From positions 186,001 to 250,000 of the forward strand of contig NW_002476216.1 in the NCBI RefSeq assembly GCF_000189635.1: a DNA stretch of 64,000 nt, written 5' to 3'. The stretch is from Tetrahymena thermophila SB210 (Eukaryota; Ciliophora; Oligohymenophorea; Hymenostomatida; Tetrahymenidae). The notes below the pieces were generated by a model. It had not been told where the DNA came from and ran no database searches. It worked only from the letters and a program-made list of their open reading frames with translations. Positions 49,095-63,026 of the stretch are shown here, one piece after another. Position numbers and translations under genes: made by a program. Each line of letters opens with the position of its first letter. Within the stretch, counting starts at the first letter, position 1.

Positions 49095-51433
49095 ATTTTG
49101 CTAATTTAATCACTACTTTAAAACTATTAAATAATCAGCTTGTTGCTTTCTACTTTGCTTTGTTTATTATTATCAATTTTTCAAATTAAACTTGACTGAT
49201 CAATCTCTATCTATCTTTCTAATATTTTTTTAATATTTGATTTTCTTATTATTAATTTATTACTTTTTTATTGTATTTTGTTTGTATTTTATCAAAAAAT
49301 TAACATCTCTATCAAAAAAAATCACTTTTGTAGTAATGATGGATTGAAAAAACTAATAAGAACTCAAATAAATAGATGATAGATAAATCCATAATCAATT
49401 AAATATTTCTCTTAAATATCGAATCTCACATTAGAAAATAAGCTCTTGCTGCAAACAAAAACCCTAATAACTATTTGATCATACAAATACCAAAATCAAC
49501 CAACACACTCACACATACACATACACATTCATATATATACATATATATTATTAAATATTCGCTTAATTTTTAGAATATTATTTGGAATTTCTTCGCTACG
49601 TATATACATAAATAATAAAACGAATAAATTCCAGTCTAACTTAACTAATTTTCATTTAAATTGAAATAATATTCATTTGTTTGATTAAGAAGTTTTATAT
49701 AGCGCAAACCCTCTACTCTAAAGATTTTTTATTAAATTTATTTTGCAGTTTACTATTTGCTTAAATCACTAAATTAAGTATTTTCGCTTAACAAGTAATA
49801 AGTAATTTTAAATTAGGGAATTAAATAACTTAGTGAATCAGTTCTTCAATAAAATATTTTTCTAGTATAAAAATCAATCCGAATTAATCATTTAATAAAA
49901 TTATTAATAAATTGTTATTTAAACCAAAAAAAAATAAACTAACAAACAAACAATTTGAAAATAATAGTTTTATTTAAATTGTAACTACCTATTCAATATT
50001 TAATTAATTGAAAATTTTTCAAAGTTAATTTTTATCATTTAAAATATATCAAAATTTAAAAGTTTTGTATATACTTTTTAATTACTCACAATTTAAATTT
50101 TTTTATTTCTGTTTCTTAAAAAAACCATAAATTAAAATAAGAATGAAAAATAAATGCCAAATACTCTAAATATTCATTTTGAAAATAATATTTATCTATT
50201 TATTACACTTATATTTCGATTTTAAGTAAAAGTATATTTATTGATTAAGATGTTTATTTAAATGATTATGATATTTCTCTTCAATATTTTTTTACTATTA
50301 ATCTTAAATTATAATCATAGATAAATTAATCTATTATATTTTATAATTAATTTTTATAATTCAAAAAGACTATATTAATATTATTTTAATTTAATTTTTT
50401 TTATCAAAATTTTCAAATAAAAGATATCTTCAACAATATTTTATATAAATAAGAATTATATTACAATAAATATATTTTAAATTGAATTTAAAAACCAAGT
50501 TTATCATCCAAATATATTTTTAAAATTCAAAAATATAAATTTTATATAAATATAGCACTTCCAAGAATTAAATTCTTGCAGACACTGAGATGCAAGCATT
50601 TAATTCCTAGATAAGCTATAAATTATATTAATGAAATAAATATAAAAGCCTGCTTTTTTATTTTGAGATTAAAATTTATAATTTAAATTACATTATTTAG
50701 TTTTTATAATAACTTTATTAATTATAAAAAAATTTTTAATTTATTTTTATTGAACTTGAAATCAAATAAAAATAGTAAAATTTACATAATTTATAAAAAA
50801 ATTTGGAAATTATTTGTTTTTTTAATAATTTATTTTATATTTTATAATATAAAGCATTTTATTATAAAATAAAAATCTACTATTAATATTAAATTTAATA
50901 TTTAAAATTATGTATTCAAATCTAAAAATTTATTATAAGGATTTTATTATCAAAATTAAAATAAAATAATAAATTAAATTAATCTAATTGCAAAAATTCT
51001 AGCTTTTCAGCATCCAAAAAAATTTAAACCTCTTTTATTTTTTCAATAAGTTAAATTCAAAGCTTATTAAATAGATATTAATGGAACAAAAGACTATTAA
51101 TTAAATATTAATTAGAAATGAAATAGATATTTTAGTTTTCGCTTTCATTTATAATTTTTGATTTACATAATTTTAAAATAATTAACTAACATTTGTTTAA
51201 AGAGTTATCTTTCTGTGTTAATTAAATGCTAAATTATATAGATTATTTATTTATTATTTTAAAATTATAAATCAATTACTATCATTCAGTTTAGATCAAA
51301 GTTGATTCAAAAAACATCATCAGCAGCTTTTGATAATTAAAATAAGATTTATTTTTTGATATCCTTTAATTTAGAAATACTAATAAATTATATTTTTAAT
51401 ATGTAAGTAAATAGTTAATCTTCTGGATCTTAA
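49095..51433. other. Intergenic between divergent genes, nothing seen
   Basis: About 2.3 kb of AT-rich DNA between the starts of the Kelch-BTB gene (minus) and the Q/N-rich TPR gene (plus). It includes short runs of CACA/CATA near 49500-49550. No gene or RNA was recognised. Confidence 0.6.
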
Positions 51434-54400
51434 ATGGATTCAGTAGAGAGAATGCCTGGTCTTAAATATCGTGATTCTTTAGAAGAAGATTCTTATGGGA
51501 ATAAATCAATAAGCAAGCAAAGTTTAAAGAACACCCAAAACAGTAGTAGTACATTAAATTAGAATGAAATTGTGTCAGGAGGTGACTCACGATTTTACAA
51601 ATATGAATATGAAATATACTAAAGAAAAAATTAACAATAAATGTAGCAAGAGCATTAATTTAATCATCCGAATTAGGGTTTATAGTAGTTTGATTAGCAG
51701 TAGCATTTAGAATAATTTTTATAGAATTGCTTAGGTTAAAATTAATAAAATATTCATCAATTTAATCAGATCGACCCAAGAAGAAGGCTATTTGTCTAAA
51801 ACTAATAAAATTAGAATATTTAGAATTATGTAAGACATTAAATGGGCGAAAATAAAGAAGATGTGGGGGAAGAATAAGAATAAAATTAATTAGATTCAGC
51901 AGAATAATAGCATGAAAATTTTGATTAGAATAAGGACTATTAAGAATAAGAAGATGAAGAGGAACAGGAAGATTAATATTATGATCAAGATCATACATAA
52001 AATGATCAAAATGAAAATTAAGAGCATTACGATCAGAAATATAATTAGAATTATCATCAAAATGAAGTTGACTATGAAAAGGAATATGAAATGGATGATT
52101 TAGATGAAAATGGAAATAACACTTTAGGAAGAAATGTTCTTAATTAGTATTTACAAAGAGAATCAAATAAGTTAATGGCTAGCAAATAAAACTAATAAGA
52201 AGAATAATTCTATGATGAAGAAAATATATAAGAGGATGAATAAAATTAATACATTGAATCATTAGTAACAGGTACACTATTTAATGCTTAAACTTCTAAA
52301 AAATCTAGAATATTTTTAAATCAAGAATAAATTTTAATTTTAATTTAGTTTTGTGTGTTTTTTGTTTGAATTTGAAACTAAAATTTCATTTTAATTTTCA
52401 AATTTTCAATGTAGAAATTATTTTAATGATTATTTTGATAGAAAAATAGGATGGGGATGAGGATGGGCATGATATTATAGAAAAACAATAGAAGGAACTT
52501 GAAGATAAAAAATAACAACATTAATAATAATAAAGCGAAATGCATCAAGAGTAGCAGGTTTTGCTATATAAAGATAGTCTATCTAACAATCAAAGTAAAA
52601 ACTAAACACCTACTAATTCATAAAGATCTGAGAATTACAATTCACTTAAATAAGAAAAGTAGAATGAATAGAAGTAGAGCAAAAACTTAGATATGCAGTA
52701 TCAATTACCAGTCTAAATGAGCCAATAATTATTTTCAACTAGTATAAAAAAACAATAATCTAATATAATTCTGCAATAAAAGCAAGATGAAAGCTAAAAA
52801 ATAAAAGAAACTTATTAGAGTAATTAATCTTAAGCATCTTCTAAATAGGCTTAGAATTAAATTGTGATTGAAAGAATTAAATAATCTCCGTAAAATGATA
52901 ATCAATCAAACAGCTACAGAGATTCTGAGAATGTTTATAATTCTTAAGCTAATTCTATGATTTCAAATTAAGAAAGGCAATACTCAAATAATTAAATTTA
53001 ATACAGTGATTCGCTTAACTCGAAGGAATCATTCAGATCCTCATAAAATGAAAATTAAAATTCTATAAGATATTCTCATCATTCTCAGTAATAATAACAA
53101 TAATAGCAGTTATAAGAGCAAATATAACCTTTAGATGAAGTATAAGAATAAAACAAAGATAACTTTATAAAAGAAAATCATTAAGCAAAATAGTAAGTTT
53201 ATTAGATTTATAATGCTTAAAATCAGATTTAAAATAAGAGCAAAGAATTGCAAAATAATTAATAAATAACACCGATTTAATCTATGTCAAAAAGAGATGA
53301 TCATGTTTCGAATGAGACCTTTTAAGTGAGAAATCCAAGTAATTTAGATGAAAATTATACATATAGGAGTAAAGAAAGTTTAGATTTGACTAAAAGAAGC
53401 ACTTTATCAAATGCTAGTGCAACTCAAGTAGCTTAGAAGTAATTATATATGCTTAATCTTTTAGAATAAAAAGAATAGCTTAACTCTGAAAGGTACAACA
53501 TGCTAGTTTAGGATGAAGAAATTATAGAACAAGAAGATATGGCATCATCACACAGAACTGATGTAAGGGTAAACAGCGAAGATTACAGATAATTAAAGCA
53601 ATTAATTATGAGTAAAAACCCTTCTAGCTCACACTACCAGTAAAACGAAAAAAGTAACTTGAAATTAGAGGACAATTTGCAATTTAATAAGTAATTAAGC
53701 ACTCAGTCATAATAAACTCCTGAAAATAGGTAAAAGTAGCTAAGTTCAATTACCGGAAATAATACAAAAGAGCTATTTGAGTATTCAAACAGCTCAAATA
53801 AAAATAACTAAACAAATAATTTGTTTGATTCATAGCCCAGAGGAGCTAAGGATTGCTATGATTCAACTATTAAAAATAGGTTGAAAGTTGATCTATTCAA
53901 GAAGTTAACAGATCCAACTATGGTAGGAATCTAATAGAATTAGTCATTGTAATAAGATAACAATGAAATTAAAAATAATCAGCATTATGCTTCAGATAAT
54001 TTTGAAAAAAACTACATTCTAAACGGATAATAAATTAACTAATAAGGTAACTAATAATACGATTAGTTAAATCAAAAGTCACTTAGTTATGTTTCCTAAT
54101 AATAGCAACCACTGAATACATAAAAAGAAATAAATAAGTATGACTTTACTAAAAAGGAAAAAGATGAAGACATTTTTAAAACAGCAAAGGAATGGAAGCA
54201 GAATACAAATGAGTAAAATAAGTATTTTTATTCAGAAATATCTCCAATAGATAAAGGTCCAAGATATAAACCATAATATTTAACGATTAATAACTATAAC
54301 AACAATAACAATAGTGATTATGAGGAAATTTTAAAAAGGTAATAACAAGGATCTCCTATAATAAATAATGATAACAATACAAATTAAATAACTTTTTAAA

Positions 54401-57400
54401 ATAATTTTAATTTTTAGAGTATTTCTAACTATAAAGAATGTTTAGATGACGATTAATCTCACAGAACTCCAACTAATTAAAATAAAAATCATATAAATAA
54501 ATAAAAATACAACGATGAATACTCTTACCAAAATTAGGATAGAAATTAAAATAACTACCAAGATAATTGCTAAATTTAAAAAACCCAAGATTTACCATCC
54601 TAAAAAAATGAATACAGGTATAATTTTATAGAAAGAAAACAGAAATTACAAAATGAGTAGGAATTAGGGCAAACCATTGAAAATGATTAGACAAAATCAG
54701 AGCAAAATTATAATGAAAATTCAGGTGAATTATCTTATGTAATTTTTTAAAAAAATTTATTATAAAAAATCTATTTTAAAATTAATTAATTATTTAAATT
54801 AACTTGATTAGAAAACCCCTTAACTAGAGCCAGTGTCTTAAGCAATACTAAATAGATACTTAAGGAGATAGCAAGGGAATGAAAACGATTAATTTGAGCT
54901 GAATAATATCTTAAATGAAAAATAAAATTAAGGGTAAGATCAAATACACTAAATGGATCACCATACTTATAATGAATACAATATTGCTAAATATTAAAGG
55001 AAAATAGCAAATTATAAGCCTGATTTCATTGAAAAACTTCAGGAATACTAATAAATGTCTGATAAAAAGAAAAGAGATTATGAAGAATTAGAAATTGAAG
55101 AATAAAATATTTTATAAAATTATATTAAATAAAAGTCCCCTGTGCTACGATAACCCAAGGAAAATACTTACATGCCATCAAATGCACTTATGAAAGGGAT
55201 AAACCTGAGAAAAATCAACTAATAAATGAAAAACTAAGTTAAAAAAAGTCTAAGTAACAATAACAAATAAATGAAAAAGTCTCATGACTTTTCCAATGCT
55301 AATACCAGCATGAGGCAGGTTTAAAATAACAGTAATTATTCCATGTATTCTCCATAGAAAAACTACTTAAATAGTAATTCTTAGAGAAACGATGCTAAAA
55401 TAAGAAATGAAATGATAATGAATAATTTAAACTACTCTCCTTCGAGTGAAATAGATAACCTAAACTCTTCATCTAATGAAAAACCTAATGCTAATTCAAG
55501 TTATCGTTAGATCAAAAGCTAAATAAATAAAAATAATAAACAAACTTACCATGATAATAATAATGTTAAAAAGAATTTATCTCCAAATAAATATGAACAA
55601 ACTTCTAACGATGCATGTAATTAATGTCACACCTGCTAGCAACATCTGCCAAATTCAATGAGCTTTTAAAACAGCAATAGTTAATAAAGTAAATATAAAA
55701 TTGCTCATCCAGCATAACCTACATTCTTTAACTTTAACTAAGACTAATATCAACATAATTAGCTAGTAAATTTGTAAATGAGCGATGTTACATCACCAAT
55801 AAGTTAAATCAAAAGCATTACAAAATCACCAATTAAGCTAGATTCTCTTGGAAATTCCCCAATAAAATTTGGTTCTCACTTAAATTCCCCCTTCGACAAA
55901 TCTACTGAAAATTATGCTAAAAGCAAAGGATTTATTTATGACCCTTACAAGTTCAATGGATATGATTATAGAAATATACCCAAAAAGCATTCAGGCCATA
56001 ATAAATCCTAATCAATGAACTTAAACGTTACTTCAAAAAGCGAGTAAAATTTAATATTTTTCTTTCATTTTATTTTATTTTATTTATTTGAAATAGTGTT
56101 CATTAGTTTAACTTGGAAGAAATTGAAAAGTAATGCGTTTAGCATATTTAAAATTAGGAATATGAGCTTGCATAATCTTTATTAACTTAAATAGAATCTT
56201 ACATTTATCAAACATTTGAACTGAATCATCCTTAAAGAATGTAAAATTACTTAGATTTTAAAAAAAATAAAATGTACTTGTTTATCTTGAAAATTTTAAT
56301 TATAGTTACATAAATTACTTAAATGCTAGAGTTTAATAAGGTTTACAATAATCTAATACCGCTGTTAAATACTGTGAAAGAGGATTAAAAGAAATTTTAA
56401 GAGAAGAATTATTCAATGACTCATATTTATTTAAATATTCTTTTACTCTTAGGTAGTTGGCATAATGTGAATGTAAAAAAATAAAATAATTTTAGTAGTA
56501 AAAATACTATCTAACTTAAATGGAAGAATAATTAAACATTTGTGAAAAAGAATTCTCAAATTTAAATATTGAAATAGCTAGAATTTATTCTGATTTAAAC
56601 AATAAATTTGGACTTCATATCTACAGAGAACTTGCTAAAGTTTGCCAAGAACTGAAAGAGTATTAAAATGCTTGTAAGTATATCAAAATAATACAATCAA
56701 AAATGAATTCCATGTAAGAAGATTCTTTTATTTTTTAATCTAAATTTATTTCAAGCCATAAATAAAATTTTAATAAATATTTACATATTTTTCAGATTTT
56801 AATTAAACATTATTACAATTAAAGTATTCATTAACTTCAACTTGAAAAATTCTAAAAAATATTAAATGTTTAAAAAGTTTTTTTTTCTCCAAATAAATAG
56901 CTTTTTTTTAAGTATGATAATTTAATTCATTATTTGGCTTGAATTCAAAAAAACAATTAAAATGTTATGAGTAAAATTTAAATAATTGAAGATAATACAG
57001 ATAGATTTATTTAATCTTTATCAAAAAATTATTAATTTAATTAATTATTTAAATTAATTTTTTTGAATGAATGAATGACAATATTTATAATACTTAATAC
57101 TAAATAGAGATATAGATTTATCAATGTCTTTAATAGATATGCTAATACTCAGTTAATTGAAAAATGAAGCAATTGAAGAGTCAAAAAAAATAATAAAATT
57201 TTTAAGAACAGTAGAAACCAATTCAGTAACAGTGAAAGAAGAATTATTATTGTAGTGCATAGATAATTTAGCTAACCTATACTTTGAAAAATAAGAGTAT
57301 GATTAATCGTCTGATTGGTTTGAATAGAGTCTTTAGATAAAAACTCATTTATTTGGATAATACCATTAAATAACAGGAGTTGGATATTTTCTTTGTGGGA

Positions 57401-58406
57401 AAAGTCACCATAAGCAAAATAATAGTGTAAAAGCTATTTAAAGACTAGGCACTTGCATATCTATTCTGGATAAGCATCTCTCTTTATTCAATTTATATAG
57501 TGCTAATTCTTATTTAACCATTGCAGAAATTGCTAAGAAAGACTAAAAAATTGATGAAGCAATCAAGAATTACAAATTAGCTTTTGAAAGGTTTTCAGGA
57601 ATATTTGGATCAGACCATTTTAATTGTTTATGTATCTTGCTGAATATAATTTATCTCACATGTAACTTTACTCAATCAACTACTCAAGTTTAAGTTGTAT
57701 TTTCTGATATTGTAAAAAATACTGAAAATAAGCTTAGCTTAGACAGCGTTTAAGTTCTGAATGAAATGAGTAATATTCTAAGATAGCATAATTTCATACA
57801 ATAGTCTTTAGAAGGATATTTAATTGCAAGGTATTCATTCATTCTATTATCTTCTTAAAAATTATAAAACCTCCCTTGGAAAATAAAGCTTTTATAATTA
57901 TTTTTATATTTTGTTTTTTAGCATATTAAATAGAGGGAAGAATTTTATTGATTTTAATTAATAATATTTTACAATAAAAATGTAGTAATATATTGAAGTA
58001 ATTGAAGATAAATAATGGTACAAAACAAGTAGACGATTAGTAGATTCAATAGAATTTATTTTTAGTTTATATGAATTTAGCTAGTACTTATTCAATTCTA
58101 TAATAACATGAGAAATCAATTATGGCATATTTTGATGCGCTAAGCATAAGTTAAACATTGCATTAGTCTCAAGAATATGAGTTTAAGATTCATAACTTTT
58201 TAGCTTAATCGTTTAAAGCAATAAATAAATACTTTGAAGCTCAAAAGCACTATCAAGAAGCTTTAGTAAATTTATTTAATTTTTCAAAAATATGAATATA
58301 AAATTTATTTTATTTTATTTTACAGAACATTATAAGTACAAAAGAAGGTTTTGCCAACGAAAAAGAGGAATTGAGATAGCTAATAAGACAATGTAAGAAA
58401 AAATGA
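51434..58406 (+). CDS. Giant Q/N-rich protein with C-terminal TPR repeats
   Basis: Nine exons: 51434-52271, 52442-54738, 54812-56043, 56097-56240, 56306-56713, 57108-57830, 57922-58028, 58066-58265 and 58326-58406; all GT-AG and in phase, 2009 aa, TGA at 58404. The first ~1450 residues are disordered and rich in Gln, Asn, Ser and Glu, largely from TAA/TAG codons; residues 50-230 are the most extreme and prion-like. Scattered Ser-Pro sites (SPIKLDSLGNSPIKFGS) could be kinase targets. The C-terminal ~550 residues contain tetratricopeptide repeats of kinesin-light-chain style (LANLYFEKQEYDQSSDWFEQ, VYMNLASTYSILQQHEKS plus FEAQKHYQEAL), which bind peptides or partners. Two close genes cannot be excluded, but no TGA separates the parts. 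The 37-nt intron at 58029-58065 is unusually short. Function is unknown. Confidence 0.75.
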
Positions 58407-58816
58407 ATATATTTATAATAATTAAATACAATGATTGATTATTAATTACATTAACTAGTTAAATAATTATAGATAGTATTATTTAATTATTATAGATAGA
58501 TACTAAGAATACTTATTAAATTATAACTCAATGAATAAATTAATTTTATTGAATATTTGAACAATAAATTGTTTTTATATTTCTTCAATAAATAAAATTG
58601 TGTTTGTTTTATTTATTAAATGTAGATGTAAATGGGAATTATTTTATTAATTGGCTAGTTAATTAATATGTCTTAAAGGCCGAAAAATAAATACGTTAAT
58701 TTATTATTATATTAGAAAAATTGATTATTACCCAAATTCTTTCTGTTAATTAATTTTTTGTTTGTTTAAAATTTTATATAAATAGTAATTAAATAATTTA
58801 TTAATTAAATTATTTG
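58407..58816. other. Intergenic between convergent genes, nothing seen
   Basis: AT-rich 410-bp spacer separating the 3' ends of two convergent genes. No feature was recognised. Confidence 0.6.
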
Positions 58817-61071
58817 TCAAAATCCGTTTTTTACATGTTTGGTAGAATAATTATCAATCTACTTTTAAATTTTCATTTATGTAAGTAGATTTTATCCGTA
58901 TTTTTTTATGAATAGTCGGTGTATCATATTTAAACCTATGTTGCATAATTTTTTGTTAATGGGCTTCTTTTTGTCTTTAGAATCCTGCAATCCAAGATGT
59001 TTCATATCTTAGTTTTCTAAATACTCACTAAGCGATGTTATTTCATTGCAATTTTATAAATTTTATGAGCTGATTTCTTTTTTATTCAAAGCTTTTTTGT
59101 CTGCCTGCTTATTAATTTGCCTATAATTTGTTTAAAATTTTTCAAAACATTCTTTCATTTTACAAACTAAAGTTTAATATTTTTTTTCAGAAAGACTTTA
59201 GTCGTTTTTTTATCTTTGAGGGTTTTCAGTGCTATAAATGATTGTGGATTACTCGGCTTAATTATTTTCTTACTAGTTAGATCTTAGAGCTTTGTTCGAG
59301 CTATTATACAATGAAATCGTATTTTGTTTATTTAATTGCTACTTGCTAATAATATTGCTGATTTCTTTTTAGTTCGTTATTTATTTTAGGTCGATAATTT
59401 CTATAGAACCATGTATTTGGCTATTTTATTTACTCTTGTGTAAGTATAAATCATTATTAATATTTTTTAATTAAGTGTTATGAAGGTGGTTCTTTAATGA
59501 GTGAAGCCCATCATCTATTGGAATTTCGCTTTTTATCAGATTATTTTAACTATTTTCATACATTTTTGTAAAAGCTTAATCTTGCTTTTAATTTTTTGAT
59601 TGAGAAAAGCTTTGATCCTTTTGAAGATGTAAAAAAGAATTAGGGGACTTGCTTTTAGCATGCTGAGAATGAGAAGATTTAACAGTCAACCCTTCGTTAA
59701 TATTTATATTTGCATCATATCTTTTACTATTTTTAGAATTTTTTTAAACAAACGGATTAGAAGCATGAAATTTCAATGGATTGGATGTATCTTATATAAC
59801 TTTTTGATTTGAGTTTTAGAATTATTCAATGGAGACAAGGGTAAATTGAGAAGAGTCTTGTTCAGTCAACTTAGTGAGCTATTTATTTTATGAAGGTGTC
59901 TAATTTTACTGTACTAAAAATCTGTATTTTGTATTGTTTGCATTATTTATATTAGATTTAGAAGTTAATTATTAATATTTAGAAGGGATTTCAACACTTA
60001 TATCTCCAAAAAAATTATTTTCCTCCCCCTACATTTCTTCGTTTTAATAGAGAGATAGTCCTTTGCTCGTTCTATAAGCTTGCTAGAATTTAGGACTCTA
60101 ACTTTTATTATAATGAGATGAAGTACTTTAAGGATTGAAAGCTCTATTAGAGACAAATAATTCATTTTTTAACTGCTATTATTAAATTTGTAGTTGCTTT
60201 TAGTTATTTCTATCTATTGAAGATCCCAAAACAAACCTATTGTTTGTATCAAATTCGTATTAAGAAAGTTAGCTTATGCATCTATTTTTTTAATAAATTC
60301 TTCGAATTTGGCTCCCTAATGCAGAATTTATTTAACTCGCTTCTTAATCTATGCTTTAAGACAAAAACTTCTTGCTAAAATAAGGCAAATTCTATTTCTA
60401 ATTGAGTAAATTCCTCCCTCTATTTTGTGTTTGCTATTATTGTTATTGACTGACTTCATCCATTTGTTTTTTGAATAAAAGCACCCCATTATTTAAAATA
60501 TTCTTCTAATTCTGGTGAAACTAGTTTGTTTGCTTCATTTTTTTGTCTTTATCTACATAATTTATAATTTAAATTGTCTTTATTTCATTTCTAAAGATCA
60601 AAAAAATGTAAAATTTTAATAAGTTGAGTCAAATGAATTTGGCAGAAATAATTTTAAAATCATACTTTCAAATCATTTTGAAGAGCTAAATTATATATTA
60701 TTAATTCTTAAAATGCAGTTTTTATGCGTATGATAAATATTACCTTGTTCATTTTTTGTTGATTTAAGAAGATTTGCAGAAGGGGCAAATCCTCTATTGC
60801 TGTAGTTCCAATTTTTCTCGTTTTACATGTCATGCAGTACTTTTTTAGTTGAAGAAACTTAATTTTAACCAAAAACCAATACCTGTTAATCAAATAATAA
60901 TGAATAAGCGTTTTAGCATAGTGAAATTGTTGAAATAGTCAAATGCATTAAAAAAACTTAATTTAGAAGCAAAACTTAGCATTTTATCATGATAACTTAT
61001 CAAAAATAAAAGAATTTATTGTTAGTAATAATTACTTACTTCGCTTTAAGATTAACTGCTATTGAGTTCAT
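58817..61071 (-). CDS. Unrecognised Gln/Ser/Asn-rich protein
   Basis: Modelled as six exons (minus): 61036-61071, 60744-60882, 60485-60577, 60369-60433, 60233-60315 and 58817-60143; 580 aa, TGA at 58817-58819. Introns of 51-166 nt are all GT-AG and join three different frames into one continuous protein. The N-terminal part has a helical segment, KLVSPELEEYFKQW then EEFTQLEIEFALFQQE and AKFEEFIKKIDAQANFLN. The last exon (443 codons) is rich in Gln, Ser, Asn and Lys and ends with a basic segment (KKLCNIGLNMIHRLFIKKYG). No domain was recognised. The last exon is reliable; the first five are inferred from phase and protein-like composition and could differ. Confidence 0.6.
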
Positions 61072-63026
61072 AAGGATTAGATTTGTAATTCATTCTACAA
61101 TCAAGAGTCGCTTAATGCTTTAATTATCAACCTATATATGTTTTAAATCCTTTTTAAAAGGATTTTGAGAAAAAATATTTTGATGATGAATAATTTAGCT
61201 AAACTAAATAATATTTTTAATAGTATTATTGAATCAAGTTTTCTTAATAACTATTAATGTACCTTGATAAATATTTATTTGTTAATTAATTAATTAAATA
61301 AATAAATAGATGTTAAGTAATATTTCTGATTTTTTCTGTGATTTCCTATTTATCTGTTAACTATCTCTTATAACCATTGATTAATCCTAACTTATTGTGA
61401 AAGTTTTATATTTATGGAATTTATTAGATAGATTTCTATATAAAATAATATAACCCTCGATTATATTCATGTTAAATATCTCTAAATATAAATTTTAATG
61501 GTATTATTAGAAAAATATCAAAGAACTCTTATGCCAAATATTTAATCGATAAAATCTTAAATTTTTATCAAAAATTAAGACAAAAAATATAGATAAATAA
61601 AAATAAATAAATAATATAAAATATTTAGACATACATTGAATTATACAATAGATATATTAGTAGATATTGTATAAATTACTTACTATTTAGGATATAAATA
61701 TAAATAAAATAAACTGCTATTATAAATTAATTGAATTATAATTATATATATAGAAGATAACTAAGGGTTAAAATTTTTATTATTATTTAATCAACAAGAA
61801 ATCCATAAAATGATACTTTATACATGAATACACTAATACACTTGCTCTTTTATTTTTGATAGTTTTTCATGACCTAATTATGCAATTTCGATATTTTTGA
61901 CATTAATTTTCTTGATTCTTCCTTTTTTATTTAGATAATATTTTGATTGCTTTAATTTCATTTAATAATATGAATAAATTCATTTTAATTCATTATAATT
62001 ATTTCAAAAATATTCATATAATATCAAAAAGAATAATGAACTAATTTATTAATTGTTTTTATGAGCTGAATAATAAAAAGTATGATAATTAATTTAAAAG
62101 ATGTTCAAATAAAAAAGTTAAATTTATTTTTTGAGAAATAAAATAATTTTTAATTTATGATTGTTAGTTATTTAGATAAAATAGAAATATATTAGAAGAA
62201 AGAGAAATAAGAATAAATTGTAAATATTACTGTCCAGCACTAAAAAAATTTATTTTTAAATAAATTCAATAAATTTTGCTTCTTATTATTAGTTTTAAAA
62301 ACTAGTTGTGATATGTTAATTTCTTTTTAGGAGTGAATTTTTAAAAATATATATGCTATTTTACATATGAATAAAAAATAAAAAATCAATAATAAGATGA
62401 TTCTTTCAAAAGATTATGGTAATTAATTAATTAATTAACACTTGAAACTTATTTTTTTAGAAATGAATATACAGCTAAATAAATATGTTAACTGGTAGAT
62501 AAATTAATAATTTTTAATTAGGATTTGAAAATTTTAATGAGGTAATTAATATATTAAGTATAATTGAAACAAAAAAAAATGGTTTTTTGTTATTAAAACT
62601 TTAAAAATAAGTTGAGATATTTAAAAAAGTACAAAAGGTGATTGATAATATTTTTGATTTGATAATTAAAAAATTCAGTATTTTATTTATGATTTAAAAT
62701 TTTATAGAGCTTTTATAAGTACTACTAGCAAGATGGATTTTATAGTTTAATTTTTATATATATTTTGGTAATAGTTGTTCTTGCTATTAACTGAAAGCAT
62801 TTAGTTATTTTTGAAGATGGATTGATTGATTGATCATAGATGTGCTGTGTTTATAAAAAATAAATATACTTTAACTCTTTATAAGATGTATAAGGACAAT
62901 AGTCAAAAGTTTTGGTTTTTACTGTCTTTAGATGAGAAAATTAACATTCAGTAAATTTTCTATTAAAAAGGAGGAGAAATAAATATATTTTTATTTATTG
63001 TATTTATATATAAAAAACTAATAAAT
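61072..63026. other. Intergenic between divergent genes, nothing seen
   Basis: About 2 kb of AT-rich DNA holding the promoters of the two flanking genes. AATT and AAAT runs are frequent. No gene or RNA was recognised. Confidence 0.6.

Noticed and set aside
51912-52690. Frames at 51912-52103 and 52499-52690 (plus) and 51762-51998 (minus)
   Set aside because: They are shadows of the Q/N-rich exons; their Lys/Ile/Asn runs come from out-of-frame reading of Glu/Gln/Asn codons.
58817-60536. Programmed frameshifting in the Q/S/N-rich gene
   Set aside because: The frame changes are explained by GT-AG introns of 51-166 nt with matching phase, which is simpler.
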